This document shows positions 1 to 7,300 of a stretch of 11,463 nucleotides of DNA, one piece after another. The notes below the pieces were generated by a model. That model made no database searches. It was not told where the DNA came from and saw only the letters and a program-made list of their open reading frames with translations. Numbering within the stretch: position 1 is the stretch's first letter; the number at the start of each line of letters is the position of its first letter. This DNA comes from Lachnospiraceae bacterium (GTDB lineage: Bacteria > Bacillota > Clostridia > Lachnospirales > Lachnospiraceae). Position numbers and translations under genes: made by a program. Location of the stretch: contig JAFUWM010000044.1 of assembly GCA_017483425.1 (NCBI GenBank), positions 1 through 11,463 on the forward strand, read 5' to 3'.

Positions 1-342
1 ATGTCAAAGTCTGATACGATCGGTATCTTCGGATCAAACCAGACAGCAGCAGAGGGTGTTCTTGCAGCAGATGCAAACCTTTCACTCCTCGGCACAGATG
101 CAGCAGGCGGCGATGTTATCGGTATAGGATTTGATGCTGGTTCTATCATCAAGGGCGCTATCGAAGACGGCACAATGTATGGTGCAGTTACACAGTCTCC
201 TCTTATGATGGGATACTATGCAATCTATGCGCTTACAATGGCAGCTAACGGTGACAAGGTTGAGGACTTCCCTACAGCTGGTTACTGGTATGATGCATCA
301 AACATGAACGATGCAACAATAGCTCCGAACCTTTACGACTAA
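1..342 (+). CDS. Sugar ABC transporter substrate-binding protein, C-terminal fragment
   Basis: This is the last 113 codons of a periplasmic-binding-protein-like (ribose/galactose type, Peripla_BP_4-like) solute receptor, normally an extracytoplasmic lipoprotein that delivers a sugar to an ABC permease. The visible part is the second lobe: IGIFGSNQTAAEGV near residues 7-20, the IGIGFDAG strand-turn near 41-48, the IEDGTMYGAVTQSP stretch near 54-67 and the terminal TIAPNLYD. No signal peptide or first lobe is present, so the ATG at base 1 is almost certainly an internal methionine at the window edge; full-length relatives have about 330-380 residues. Codon use favours GCA, ACA, GGC and ATC with little ATA or AGG, unlike the genes to the right, which suits a highly expressed receptor. 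The sugar cannot be read from this fragment, but the FucU homologue just downstream hints at fucose, ribose or a similar sugar. Confidence 0.85.
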   Translation: MSKSDTIGIFGSNQTAAEGVLAADANLSLLGTDAAGGDVIGIGFDAGSIIKGAIEDGTMYGAVTQSPLMMGYYAIYALTMAANGDKVEDFPTAGYWYDASNMNDATIAPNLYD

Positions 343-366
343 TACATATTTATAGGTTGTAAATCT

Positions 367-398
367 AATGGCTCTCTCTTCGGAGAGAGCCATTTTTT
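367..398 (+). terminator. Strong UUCG-loop hairpin with T6 tract
   Basis: A 12-bp perfect stem (367-378 pairing with 383-394) closes on a TTCG tetraloop (379-382), and a run of six T spans 393-398. This is a textbook intrinsic terminator for the substrate-binding-protein gene. It ends only 18 bases before the start codon of the next gene, so that gene is reached by read-through or has a promoter upstream of the hairpin. A role as a 3' stabilising hairpin or partial terminator in a sugar operon is equally compatible. Confidence 0.9.
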
Positions 399-416
399 GA
401 AAAGGAGAAGGAAACA

Positions 417-854
417 ATGCTTAAAGGAATACCTAAAATCTTACCGCCGGAACTGCTCAAGATCCTGTGTGAAATGGGTCACACGGATGAGCTTACTATC
501 GGGGACGGAAACTTCCCCGGAACCACCTATGGGAAAAAAGTGATCCGCATGGACGGACATGGGGTGCCGGAGATACTTGACGCCATACTTCAGGTCTTTC
601 CGCTTGATACCTATGTAGAGCATCCGGTGACACTCATGGCGGTAGTGAAAGGCGATACGGTAGAGACCCCTATATGGGATACCTACAAAGAGATCGTAAG
701 GAAATATGATGACAGGGGCGATGCCTGCTTTGAGGAGATCGATAAATGGGAGTTCTATGACAAAACAAAAGAGCACTCATCCGTCGTGATTCAGACAGGC
801 GAGTCAGCGCTTTACGCAAATATAATCCTTAAAAAAGGTGTAGTTGTAGACTGA
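417..854 (+). CDS. fucU: FucU/RbsD-family sugar mutarotase
   Basis: The 145-residue cytoplasmic protein belongs to the RbsD/FucU family, which interconverts anomers of a monosaccharide (FucU: alpha and beta L-fucose) so that imported sugar enters catabolism faster. It resembles E. coli FucU along its whole length: MLKxIxxxxxPELLKxLxEMGH at the start, His22 in GHTDE (the catalytic histidine position), Asp30, VIRMDG at 42-47, MAVVKGD at 74-80, and the C-terminal ETGESALYANIILKKG-like block with Tyr133 and Asn135. Length matches FucU (about 140) and not the shorter RbsD (about 130). The start is the ATG with AAAGGAG at 401-407. It follows a sugar receptor gene, supporting a role in that uptake locus. 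FucU versus a broader pyranose mutarotase cannot be settled from sequence; FucU is preferred from the N-terminal match. Confidence 0.88.
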   Translation: MLKGIPKILPPELLKILCEMGHTDELTIGDGNFPGTTYGKKVIRMDGHGVPEILDAILQVFPLDTYVEHPVTLMAVVKGDTVETPIWDTYKEIVRKYDDRGDACFEEIDKWEFYDKTKEHSSVVIQTGESALYANIILKKGVVVD

Positions 855-862
855 ACAAAGAT

Positions 863-899
863 AAAGGCTGCCGCATGATTCATCATTGCGGCAGCCTTT
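863..899. terminator. Bidirectional intrinsic terminator between fucU and upp
   Basis: A 13-bp perfect stem (863-875 with 887-899) encloses an 11-base loop. It lies between two convergent genes, 8 bases after the fucU stop and 4 bases beyond the upp stop. The stem begins with AAA and ends with TTT, so either transcript gets a short U-rich end: TTTC on the + strand, TTTATCTTT on the - strand. The U tract is better on the - strand, so it should serve upp at least as well as fucU. Confidence 0.85.
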
Positions 900-903
900 C
901 CGG

Positions 904-1551
904 TTACTTGGTTCCGAAGATCCGGTCACCCGCGTCTCCAAGACCGGGACATATATAGGCGTCCTTATTCAACTCACGGTCGAGGTGTCCCACGTATATC
1001 TGTACATCAGGATGGGCTTCGCTCAAGGCCTTTAATCCCTCCGGAGCAGCTATGATGCACATGAATTTGATCTTTTTGCCGCCGCGCTCTTTGATAAAGT
1101 TAATTGCATCTATCGCAGAGCCGCCTGTCGCAAGCATGGGATCGGTCACGATGATGATACGCTTGTCCAGATGATCGGGAAGCTTGCAGTAGTATGAATG
1201 CGGCTTGTGGGTCTCTTCATCACGATATAGCCCGATATGGCCGACCTTGGCGGTTGGAAGGAGGTTCAGCAGACCGTCGGTAAGTCCGAGTCCGGCTCGG
1301 AGTATTGGCACTATTGCCTGCTTTTTACCCTTTATCGTGGGAGATTTGCACTTTTCTATCGGTGTGCTTACCTCCACATCCTCAAGCTCCAGATCCCTCA
1401 GGGCTTCATATCCCATGAGCATGGCGATCTCATTAATAAGCTTCCTGAACTCCGCCGTACCCGTAGACTTATCCCTGAGCCTTGTGATCTTATGCTGTAT
1501 AAGTGGATGCTCGAATATCTCTATGTTTTTATTCTTTGAAAAATCTGTCAT
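904..1551 (-). CDS. upp: Uracil phosphoribosyltransferase
   Basis: UPRT joins uracil and PRPP to give UMP and pyrophosphate, the main pyrimidine base salvage step in bacteria, in the cytosol. All hallmarks are visible in 215 residues (family norm about 209): the N-terminal FEHPLIQHKITRLRD (13-27), VPILRAGLGLTDGLL (81-95), the PRPP loop VTDPMLATGGSA (135-146) with the acidic residue Asp137, and the uracil-recognition C terminus CPGLGDAGDR (201-210). The start codon has an AAAGGGGG ribosome binding site five bases upstream on the - strand. The gene is convergent with fucU and divergent from the 697-residue protein, so it is probably monocistronic. A candidate promoter lies about 90 bases upstream, leaving an untranslated leader that contains a possible hairpin. 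No uraA permease or pyrR is adjacent in this window. Confidence 0.97.
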   Translation of the reverse strand: MTDFSKNKNIEIFEHPLIQHKITRLRDKSTGTAEFRKLINEIAMLMGYEALRDLELEDVEVSTPIEKCKSPTIKGKKQAIVPILRAGLGLTDGLLNLLPTAKVGHIGLYRDEETHKPHSYYCKLPDHLDKRIIIVTDPMLATGGSAIDAINFIKERGGKKIKFMCIIAAPEGLKALSEAHPDVQIYVGHLDRELNKDAYICPGLGDAGDRIFGTK

Positions 1552-1590
1552 GACAGCCCCCTTTATGATCGCAGCACCGACAATACCGGT

Positions 1591-1636
1591 TTACGAAATA
1601 ATTATTTCAGACGTAATAGCGACCGCTCTGTCTGAA
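1591..1636. repeat. Nested inverted repeats between divergent genes
   Basis: Two dyads overlap here. GAAATAATTATTTC (1595-1608) is a perfect 14-base palindrome, flanked by TTACG (1591-1595) and CGTAA (1612-1616) in inverted orientation. TTCAGAC (1606-1612) and GTCTGAA (1630-1636) form a perfect 7-bp inverted repeat that could fold, with an inner AGC/GCT pairing, into a hairpin near the predicted 5' end of the upp leader. Either could be an operator or an RNA element; no known regulator consensus is recognised. Confidence 0.45.
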
Positions 1637-1643
1637 CGTATTT

Positions 1644-1652
1644 ATTGTACCA
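1644..1652 (-). promoter_or_regulatory. Candidate extended -10 promoter for upp
   Basis: Read on the - strand this is TGGTACAAT, an extended -10 element (TGn plus TACAAT, five of six matches to the consensus). No good -35 box lies 17 bases upstream, where TACCAT is found, which is common for extended -10 promoters. Transcription would start near 1637 and give upp a leader of roughly 86 bases. The call rests on motif reading only. Confidence 0.45.
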
Positions 1653-1667
1653 AAAAAAAGGGGATTA

Positions 1668-1676
1668 TGGTATTAT
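1668..1676 (+). promoter_or_regulatory. Candidate extended -10 element for the 697-residue gene
   Basis: TGGTATTAT is an extended -10 element with five of six consensus matches and no recognisable -35 box. Its predicted start point, about seven bases downstream, falls at 1683-1684, exactly on the preferred ATG, so the transcript would be leaderless. If the real promoter lies further upstream, this string is only AT-rich coincidence. Confidence 0.3.
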
Positions 1677-1683
1677 TTATTAT

Positions 1684-3777
1684 ATGGCAAAACAGACTAT
1701 AGTATCAGGCGATATACTTCATGCCTCAAATGAGAGGGTAAAGGAGCTCGAGATAGTTATTAAGGGCTCTTTTATTGCCACGTCAGGAAGTGTGGTCATA
1801 GAGCTGCCCTACGGGTCTATCATAGGATTGTTTGAGACTCCGGGGGAGAAGTACAGGTTTGACTACGAGGCAAAAGAAGATGCTATGGTCGTCTCTTATT
1901 CATATCACAGCGAGGACAATGTGCGTGCGCTGATAAGGTCAAATCCACAGATAACGCCTCTCATAACCAATGCAGTCATTTCCTCGGTTCAGAGCCTGTT
2001 TGAAAAGACGGCGCAGCATATAGAAGCCTGCAGAGAAATGGCGGATATGCTCGGTACGGGAGACAAGCTGAAATATGATCTGCATGCGTGGCGCAATGAT
2101 TATTTCAGATCCATCACCAGGCTTCTCCCGTCAAAGGATATAGGCTTCTGCACCGGCACCGTTCTTTACGCATATGAATATATGCAGGATATGGCTCCGA
2201 TACTCGCCGCGCTGATAGAGAAAAAGAGCGAATATGACCTGCAGCTTATGTCTCGGGGAGATGATGAAGCCGGTAATGAGGACATGGGTGCGGATGAAGC
2301 ATACACAGGCGACGAGGACAGCGGGGTAGCGGATGATGATATAGAAAACCTCGTGGGAGCGGAAAGCGGCGGTAAGGGCAGCAGCAGCGCGTCCAAGAGG
2401 GTCGTTGATGAAGATATGACCGGCGCCATGCAAAAGATACTCGAGTACTCGGAGATCGGTGAGGAGAAGGCCGAGACATTTAAGCAGCTCATAGCGGATT
2501 ATAAGGCATTAAAGGACAGAACCTCAACGGATGACGGCGTAAGGCGCATGAGACGGCAGATCGCAGATATCTTTGTTGATATATACGAAGGTGCATTTTT
2601 CAGGAGTATAGTAGACAGAGACATACCGCTGGTTCTAAAGATGTTCTTTTATTTCGGATTCGTGGATGAGGAGCTTGCCGGCGGGGAGAATACAAAGGCT
2701 CTCGAGAGTCTTGCTTCGTCATACGAGCCTGATCCTGAGGGGAACGTGCTCACGGTTTATGAATGGCTTAAACTCATATTTGACGGGAAGGTGGAACCCT
2801 CCAAGAATGAATTTGACATGGAGTATCCCAAGTACCTGAAACAAAGGTATGATGACGGAGAGATAAAGCAGGATGAGATGAGGCGTCTTGCTAATGACAG
2901 AAAAGCAAAGACCTCGTTTGAAATCCATAATTTCATGAAGCTAGGTTCAAAGATCACATACGGCAGGGTGACTACTTATGTTCCGGTATTCACCGAGGAC
3001 AGTACAGTAAGACCGCCTGAAGCCTGTATCACGACTTATAAAGCCGTGCATGATACGATGAATATGGTAAGGGGGATTGATTTCAGCTGCTTTACCAGAC
3101 AGATCGTTTTTTCAAATACGGATATAGGGGTTACGAGGGAGTTCATAGATACGGAGATAATCCCCTATGTGATCCTCATGCCAAACGGGGGTACGAGATC
3201 AGCGCTCTGGCAGGAGATATCGGGCGCACACCGCAATACTCCGGGACGTATGATGATGCCTATATTCCTTGATAAAGAAGTAAGCTCTCATGTGCTCCGG
3301 CTTATAGCCGAGTTCCGCTGGGAGATGTGCAGGAGGGAGCAGGGTGTACACTGGAATGATGTGACGACACCGTCACTGACCTCCCTTTTCTGTGATTATC
3401 TGCAGTTCTACAGGAAAAACCATGAGATATCTCCCGATCTCAGGGAGAAGATAAAGGCACAGCTCCAGTCCGCGAGAAACTCGTCCAAGGCTGTGTTTGT
3501 GGCAGATTACATGAACTACGTGGTTTATGAGAGCGCCGGGTCACTGAGACTTAATAAGGTTTCGAGGGATATCATATTCCGGTTCTGTCCTTTCACGAAA
3601 GATATCAGGAATAAACTCTCAGTCTCAAGCCCTGCTTATCAGAAGCTCATAGAAAGATACGATATAAAGCTTGCCCAGAAGCTCCGCCTCATGGAGATCG
3701 TCTATACAAAGATAGAAAAAGCGGGCGCGGCTGTACCCAAAGAGATTTCCGGCCAGCGGGAATTCCTTGATAAATGA
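1684..3777 (+). CDS. Large protein with possible cNMP-binding-like N terminus, unknown function
   Basis: I do not recognise the whole 697-residue protein. Residues about 10-115 read like a degenerate Crp-type cyclic-nucleotide-binding beta-barrel followed by a helix (GSVVIELPYGSIIGLFETPG, then a long strand, then DNVRALIRSNP). The GE...RxA phosphate-binding signature of true cAMP binders is not visible, so the ligand is unknown. A very acidic low-complexity linker follows (about 190-244; 14 of the 30 residues at 193-222 are Asp/Glu), then about 450 mostly helical residues with no motif I can name. No helix-turn-helix, signal peptide or membrane segment is seen, so it is probably cytosolic. 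The ATG at 1684 is preferred because the protein reads naturally from MAKQTIV; it lacks a well-placed ribosome binding site (GGGG is 20 bases away), and an in-frame TTG at 1645 is the alternative. It stands first in the purL gene string, 16 bases before the next gene. Confidence 0.7.
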   Translation: MAKQTIVSGDILHASNERVKELEIVIKGSFIATSGSVVIELPYGSIIGLFETPGEKYRFDYEAKEDAMVVSYSYHSEDNVRALIRSNPQITPLITNAVISSVQSLFEKTAQHIEACREMADMLGTGDKLKYDLHAWRNDYFRSITRLLPSKDIGFCTGTVLYAYEYMQDMAPILAALIEKKSEYDLQLMSRGDDEAGNEDMGADEAYTGDEDSGVADDDIENLVGAESGGKGSSSASKRVVDEDMTGAMQKILEYSEIGEEKAETFKQLIADYKALKDRTSTDDGVRRMRRQIADIFVDIYEGAFFRSIVDRDIPLVLKMFFYFGFVDEELAGGENTKALESLASSYEPDPEGNVLTVYEWLKLIFDGKVEPSKNEFDMEYPKYLKQRYDDGEIKQDEMRRLANDRKAKTSFEIHNFMKLGSKITYGRVTTYVPVFTEDSTVRPPEACITTYKAVHDTMNMVRGIDFSCFTRQIVFSNTDIGVTREFIDTEIIPYVILMPNGGTRSALWQEISGAHRNTPGRMMMPIFLDKEVSSHVLRLIAEFRWEMCRREQGVHWNDVTTPSLTSLFCDYLQFYRKNHEISPDLREKIKAQLQSARNSSKAVFVADYMNYVVYESAGSLRLNKVSRDIIFRFCPFTKDIRNKLSVSSPAYQKLIERYDIKLAQKLRLMEIVYTKIEKAGAAVPKEISGQREFLDK

Positions 3778-3793
3778 AAATGGGAGGTTTTTT

Positions 3794-4273
3794 ATGATAG
3801 ATCAAACATACGAAGGCGAAAACTATGCCGAGCTTCTGACCGTGAAGTATGCGGCGGACATACAGAAATTATCCAGGTACATCTCATATTTTGAAAACAA
3901 AAAAGGAAGCGATGTGGCAAGCGACTACAGCGGGGAGCAGGGCGAGAGCCAGCTTAAGTTCCCGGTGTTTGATTCGACCCTGCTCGCGTTTACAAAGGAG
4001 GCGGCGGATACAGCGCTGATGGATCCTAATTATATGTATAAATACAGACAGTATCATATATCCACCGAGCCAGCCGAGAAAGCGGCGATAAAGGACGCGA
4101 AACTCAGGGATATAGACCTTCTGAGGGCAATTCTCTCCAGATATGTACTGGAAGGAAGATACAAATCCAGACGATGGATCGAGGGAGCCGAGAGGGGCGT
4201 GTATTATGATGTGCTCGTTAAATTTGTGGAACTGTATGAATTTGTGAAGACAGATCACCAGCTTAATCAGTAA
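3794..4273 (+). CDS. Small helical protein, possibly DUF6508-like
   Basis: This 159-residue protein has no function I can assign. The order of its motifs recalls DUF6508: an N-terminal helix with LSRYISYFE (about 26-34), a FPVFDSTLLAFTKEA segment, a short aromatic YMYKYRQY stretch, then DLLRAILSRYVLEGRYKSRRW and a final helix ending in LVKFVELYEFV. That match is from memory of the family pattern and is tentative. No signal peptide or membrane helix is visible. The ATG at 3794 is chosen because GGGAGG (3782-3787) sits six bases before it; an in-frame TTG at 3767 would overlap the upstream gene and has no such site. It is 16 bases after the 697-residue gene and 32 bases before purL, so it is probably cotranscribed with both and may be a partner of the larger protein. 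Confidence 0.75.
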   Translation: MIDQTYEGENYAELLTVKYAADIQKLSRYISYFENKKGSDVASDYSGEQGESQLKFPVFDSTLLAFTKEAADTALMDPNYMYKYRQYHISTEPAEKAAIKDAKLRDIDLLRAILSRYVLEGRYKSRRWIEGAERGVYYDVLVKFVELYEFVKTDHQLNQ

Positions 4274-4305
4274 TAATTACATAATTCATAGAAGGGATTG
4301 GGTCA

Positions 4306-7300
4306 ATGGTAAGACGGATATATGTGGAAAAAAAGCCCGAATTTGCGGTAAAGGCAAGGGAGCTTCATGACGAGATAGTAAATTTCGTCGGCATAAAAGG
4401 CATGGAAAAGCTCAGATATCTCATCAGGTATGATATCGAGGATATAAAGGAAGAGATATATAAAAAGGCGTGCACCTCGGTCTTTTCGGAGCCGCCGGTA
4501 GATTTTTTATATGAAGAGGACTTCCCGAGGGAGAAGAGCGATCTTGTGCTTGCGGTCCAGGCTCTTCCGGGGCAGTTTGACCAGAGGGCGGATTCTGCGG
4601 AGCAATGTATAAGGTTCTTAAACGATGAGTCAAAATGCGTGATAAGGACCGCAGAGGTTTATTGCATCAGCGGCAGCATAAGCAAGGCTGATGCGGATAA
4701 GATACGGTCTTATGTGATAAATCCCGTGGATTCCAAGGCGACAGATCTTGATAAACCAAAGACCCTTATAGAGAAATATGACGAGCCGGATGATGTGAGC
4801 ATTTTTACAGGCTTCACAAAGATGAAGGGTAAAGAGCTTCAGGAACTCTATGATTCACTGGGACTGGCCATGACTTTTAAGGATTTCCTGCATATCCGGA
4901 ATTATTTCAAAAAGGATGAGAAAAGGGATCCGTCGGTCACAGAGATAAGGGTTCTCGATACTTACTGGTCGGATCACTGCAGACATACCACCTTTTCTAC
5001 GGAACTTAAGAATATTTCGTTTGACAAGGGCTACTACAGGAAACCCATAGAGGATGCCTTTAAGGAGTACCTGAAGGTGAGGAATGAATACTATGGAAAG
5101 CGTCAGGCGGAAAAGGGCGGAGACAAATATATAGACCTTATGGATCTGGGAACACTGGCTGCCAAAGAGTTAAAAAAACAGGGCAAGCTAAAGGATCAGG
5201 AGGAGAGCCATGAGATAAATGCCTGCTCCATAGTTGTACCGGTGAAGCTAAAGGATGCTAAGGGAAAAGCAAGGACGGAGGAATGGCTTGTGATGTTTAA
5301 GAATGAAACACACAACCATCCTACGGAAATTGAGCCTTTCGGCGGAGCGGCAACCTGTCTCGGCGGAGCCATAAGAGATCCGCTGTCCGGCAGGTCATAT
5401 GTATATCAGGCGATGCGCATCACGGGAGCGGCGGATCCTACAGTGCCTGTGAATAAGACCCTGAAAGGGAAGCTCCCCCAGAAAAAGCTTGTGCGGGGCG
5501 CGGCAAAGGGATACTCATCATATGGCAATCAGATAGGACTTGCCACGGGATATGTGCATGAGATATATCATCCCGACTATGTGGCGAAGCGTATGGAGAT
5601 AGGCGCGGTCGTGGCGGCTGTTCCCAAAAAGAATGTAATAAGAGAGGACGCGGCGCCGGGCGATGTGGTAATTCTTCTCGGCGGGCGTACAGGACGCGAC
5701 GGCATAGGAGGAGCCACGGGCTCATCAAAGGTACATACGGAGCAATCTACGACTACATGCGGCGCAGAAGTACAAAAAGGAAATGCGCCGACAGAGAGAA
5801 AGCTTCAGAGGCTTTTCAGAAGATCTGAGGTTTCGAAGCTAATAAAGGTCTGCAATGATTTCGGTGCGGGCGGAGTATCGGTAGCTATAGGAGAGCTTGC
5901 TCCGGGGCTTGATATAGACCTTGACAAGGTTCCGAAAAAATACGCGGGACTGGACGGCACTGAGCTTGCCATTTCAGAGTCGCAGGAGAGAATGGCGGTC
6001 GTAGTGGCGGCTAAGGATGTGGCGGAGTTCATGAAATATGCCGCGGAGGAGAATCTTGAGGCTACAGAGGTTGCGAGCGTTACAAAGGAGCCGAGACTTC
6101 ATATGACATGGAGGGGCAGGACGATAGTTGATCTTGCGAGAAGCTTCCTGGATACAAACGGAGCCCACCAGGAAACGGATGTAAAGGTTGTCATGCCTGA
6201 TGAGAAGAAGCCTTATTTCCGCGAGATGATATCGGTTAAGGATGTCAAAAAGACTTGGCTTGAGACTATGTCTGACCTGAATGAGTGCTCGCAAAAGGGT
6301 CTGGTGGAAATGTTTGATTCCTCTATAGGCGCGGGTACAGTTCTCATGCCTTACGGAGGAAAATACCAGACAACCCCGATACAGACAATGGCCGCGAAGC
6401 TTCCGACGGAGGAAGATACTACCGATGCCGTTACCATAATGAGCTACGGATTTGATCCTTTTATATCGAGCTGGAGTCCTTATCATGGCGCTGTATATGC
6501 GGTGACGGATTCGATCGCAAAGATAGTTGCTTCGGGCGGTGATATGAAAAAGATCCGCTTTACTTTCCAGGAATATTTCAAGCGAATGACCGATGATCCC
6601 GAAAGATGGAGCGCGCCTTTTACTGCTCTGCTTGGCGCTTTTGATGCCCAGATGCAATACGGGCTTCCGTCCATTGGCGGAAAGGATTCCATGTCCGGAA
6701 CATTTGAAAAAACAGATGTTCCGCCCACATTGGTTTCTTTCGCGCTGGATACGGCATTATCAAAGGATATCATATCCTCCGAGCTAAAAGGAGCAGGCAA
6801 TACGATCGTTAAGTTCACACTGCCGATAGATGAGTTTGATCTGCCTGTATATAAGGAAGCTTCCACGCTTTATGCGGGAATTACAAAGGCAATAGCGAAG
6901 AAGGCAATTATATCAGCGTATGCGCTCGATGAAAAAGGCATCGCTCCCGCCATATCCAAGATGGCGTTTGGAAATATGATCGGAGTGACGCTTGAAAGAT
7001 CGCTCATACCGGAGGAGCTTTTCCTGTCTGAAACCGGAAATATCATAGCGGAGGCCGACAGCTCCAGACTCTCTGAGATCAAGGTGCCCTACCGTGTGAT
7101 AGGCCATACGGTCAAAACTCCCGTGATCACATACAAGGATACAAAGCTTAAACTTACCGATATTCTGGACAGTTATAACGGAACGCTTGAGAAGGTCTTC
7201 CCGACAAGAAGTTCAGAGGATAAGGAGAAGCTTCCTGACATACTTGCGGATTCTCCGTCTGTGCATATATGCAGACACAAGGTAGCGAGACCCAAAGTGT

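Noticed and set aside
1..342. Complete small gene starting at the first base
   Set aside because: The protein matches only the second lobe of a sugar-binding protein and lacks a signal peptide, so the ATG at base 1 is an internal methionine at the window edge.
1205..1702. 165-codon open frame on the + strand over upp
   Set aside because: It lies antisense to the clear upp gene, has low-complexity serine-rich content and no homology that I recognise. It is a mirror of upp codon use.
4274..4305. Purine riboswitch or attenuator before purL
   Set aside because: The gap is 32 bases, far too short for an aptamer, and shows no strong stem. Nothing resembling a purine aptamer is seen before 1684 either.
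5974..6657. 227-codon open frame on the - strand inside purL
   Set aside because: purL is continuous and intact across this span. The antisense protein is rich in Arg, His, Leu and Ser, as expected from a shadow frame, and shows no domain.
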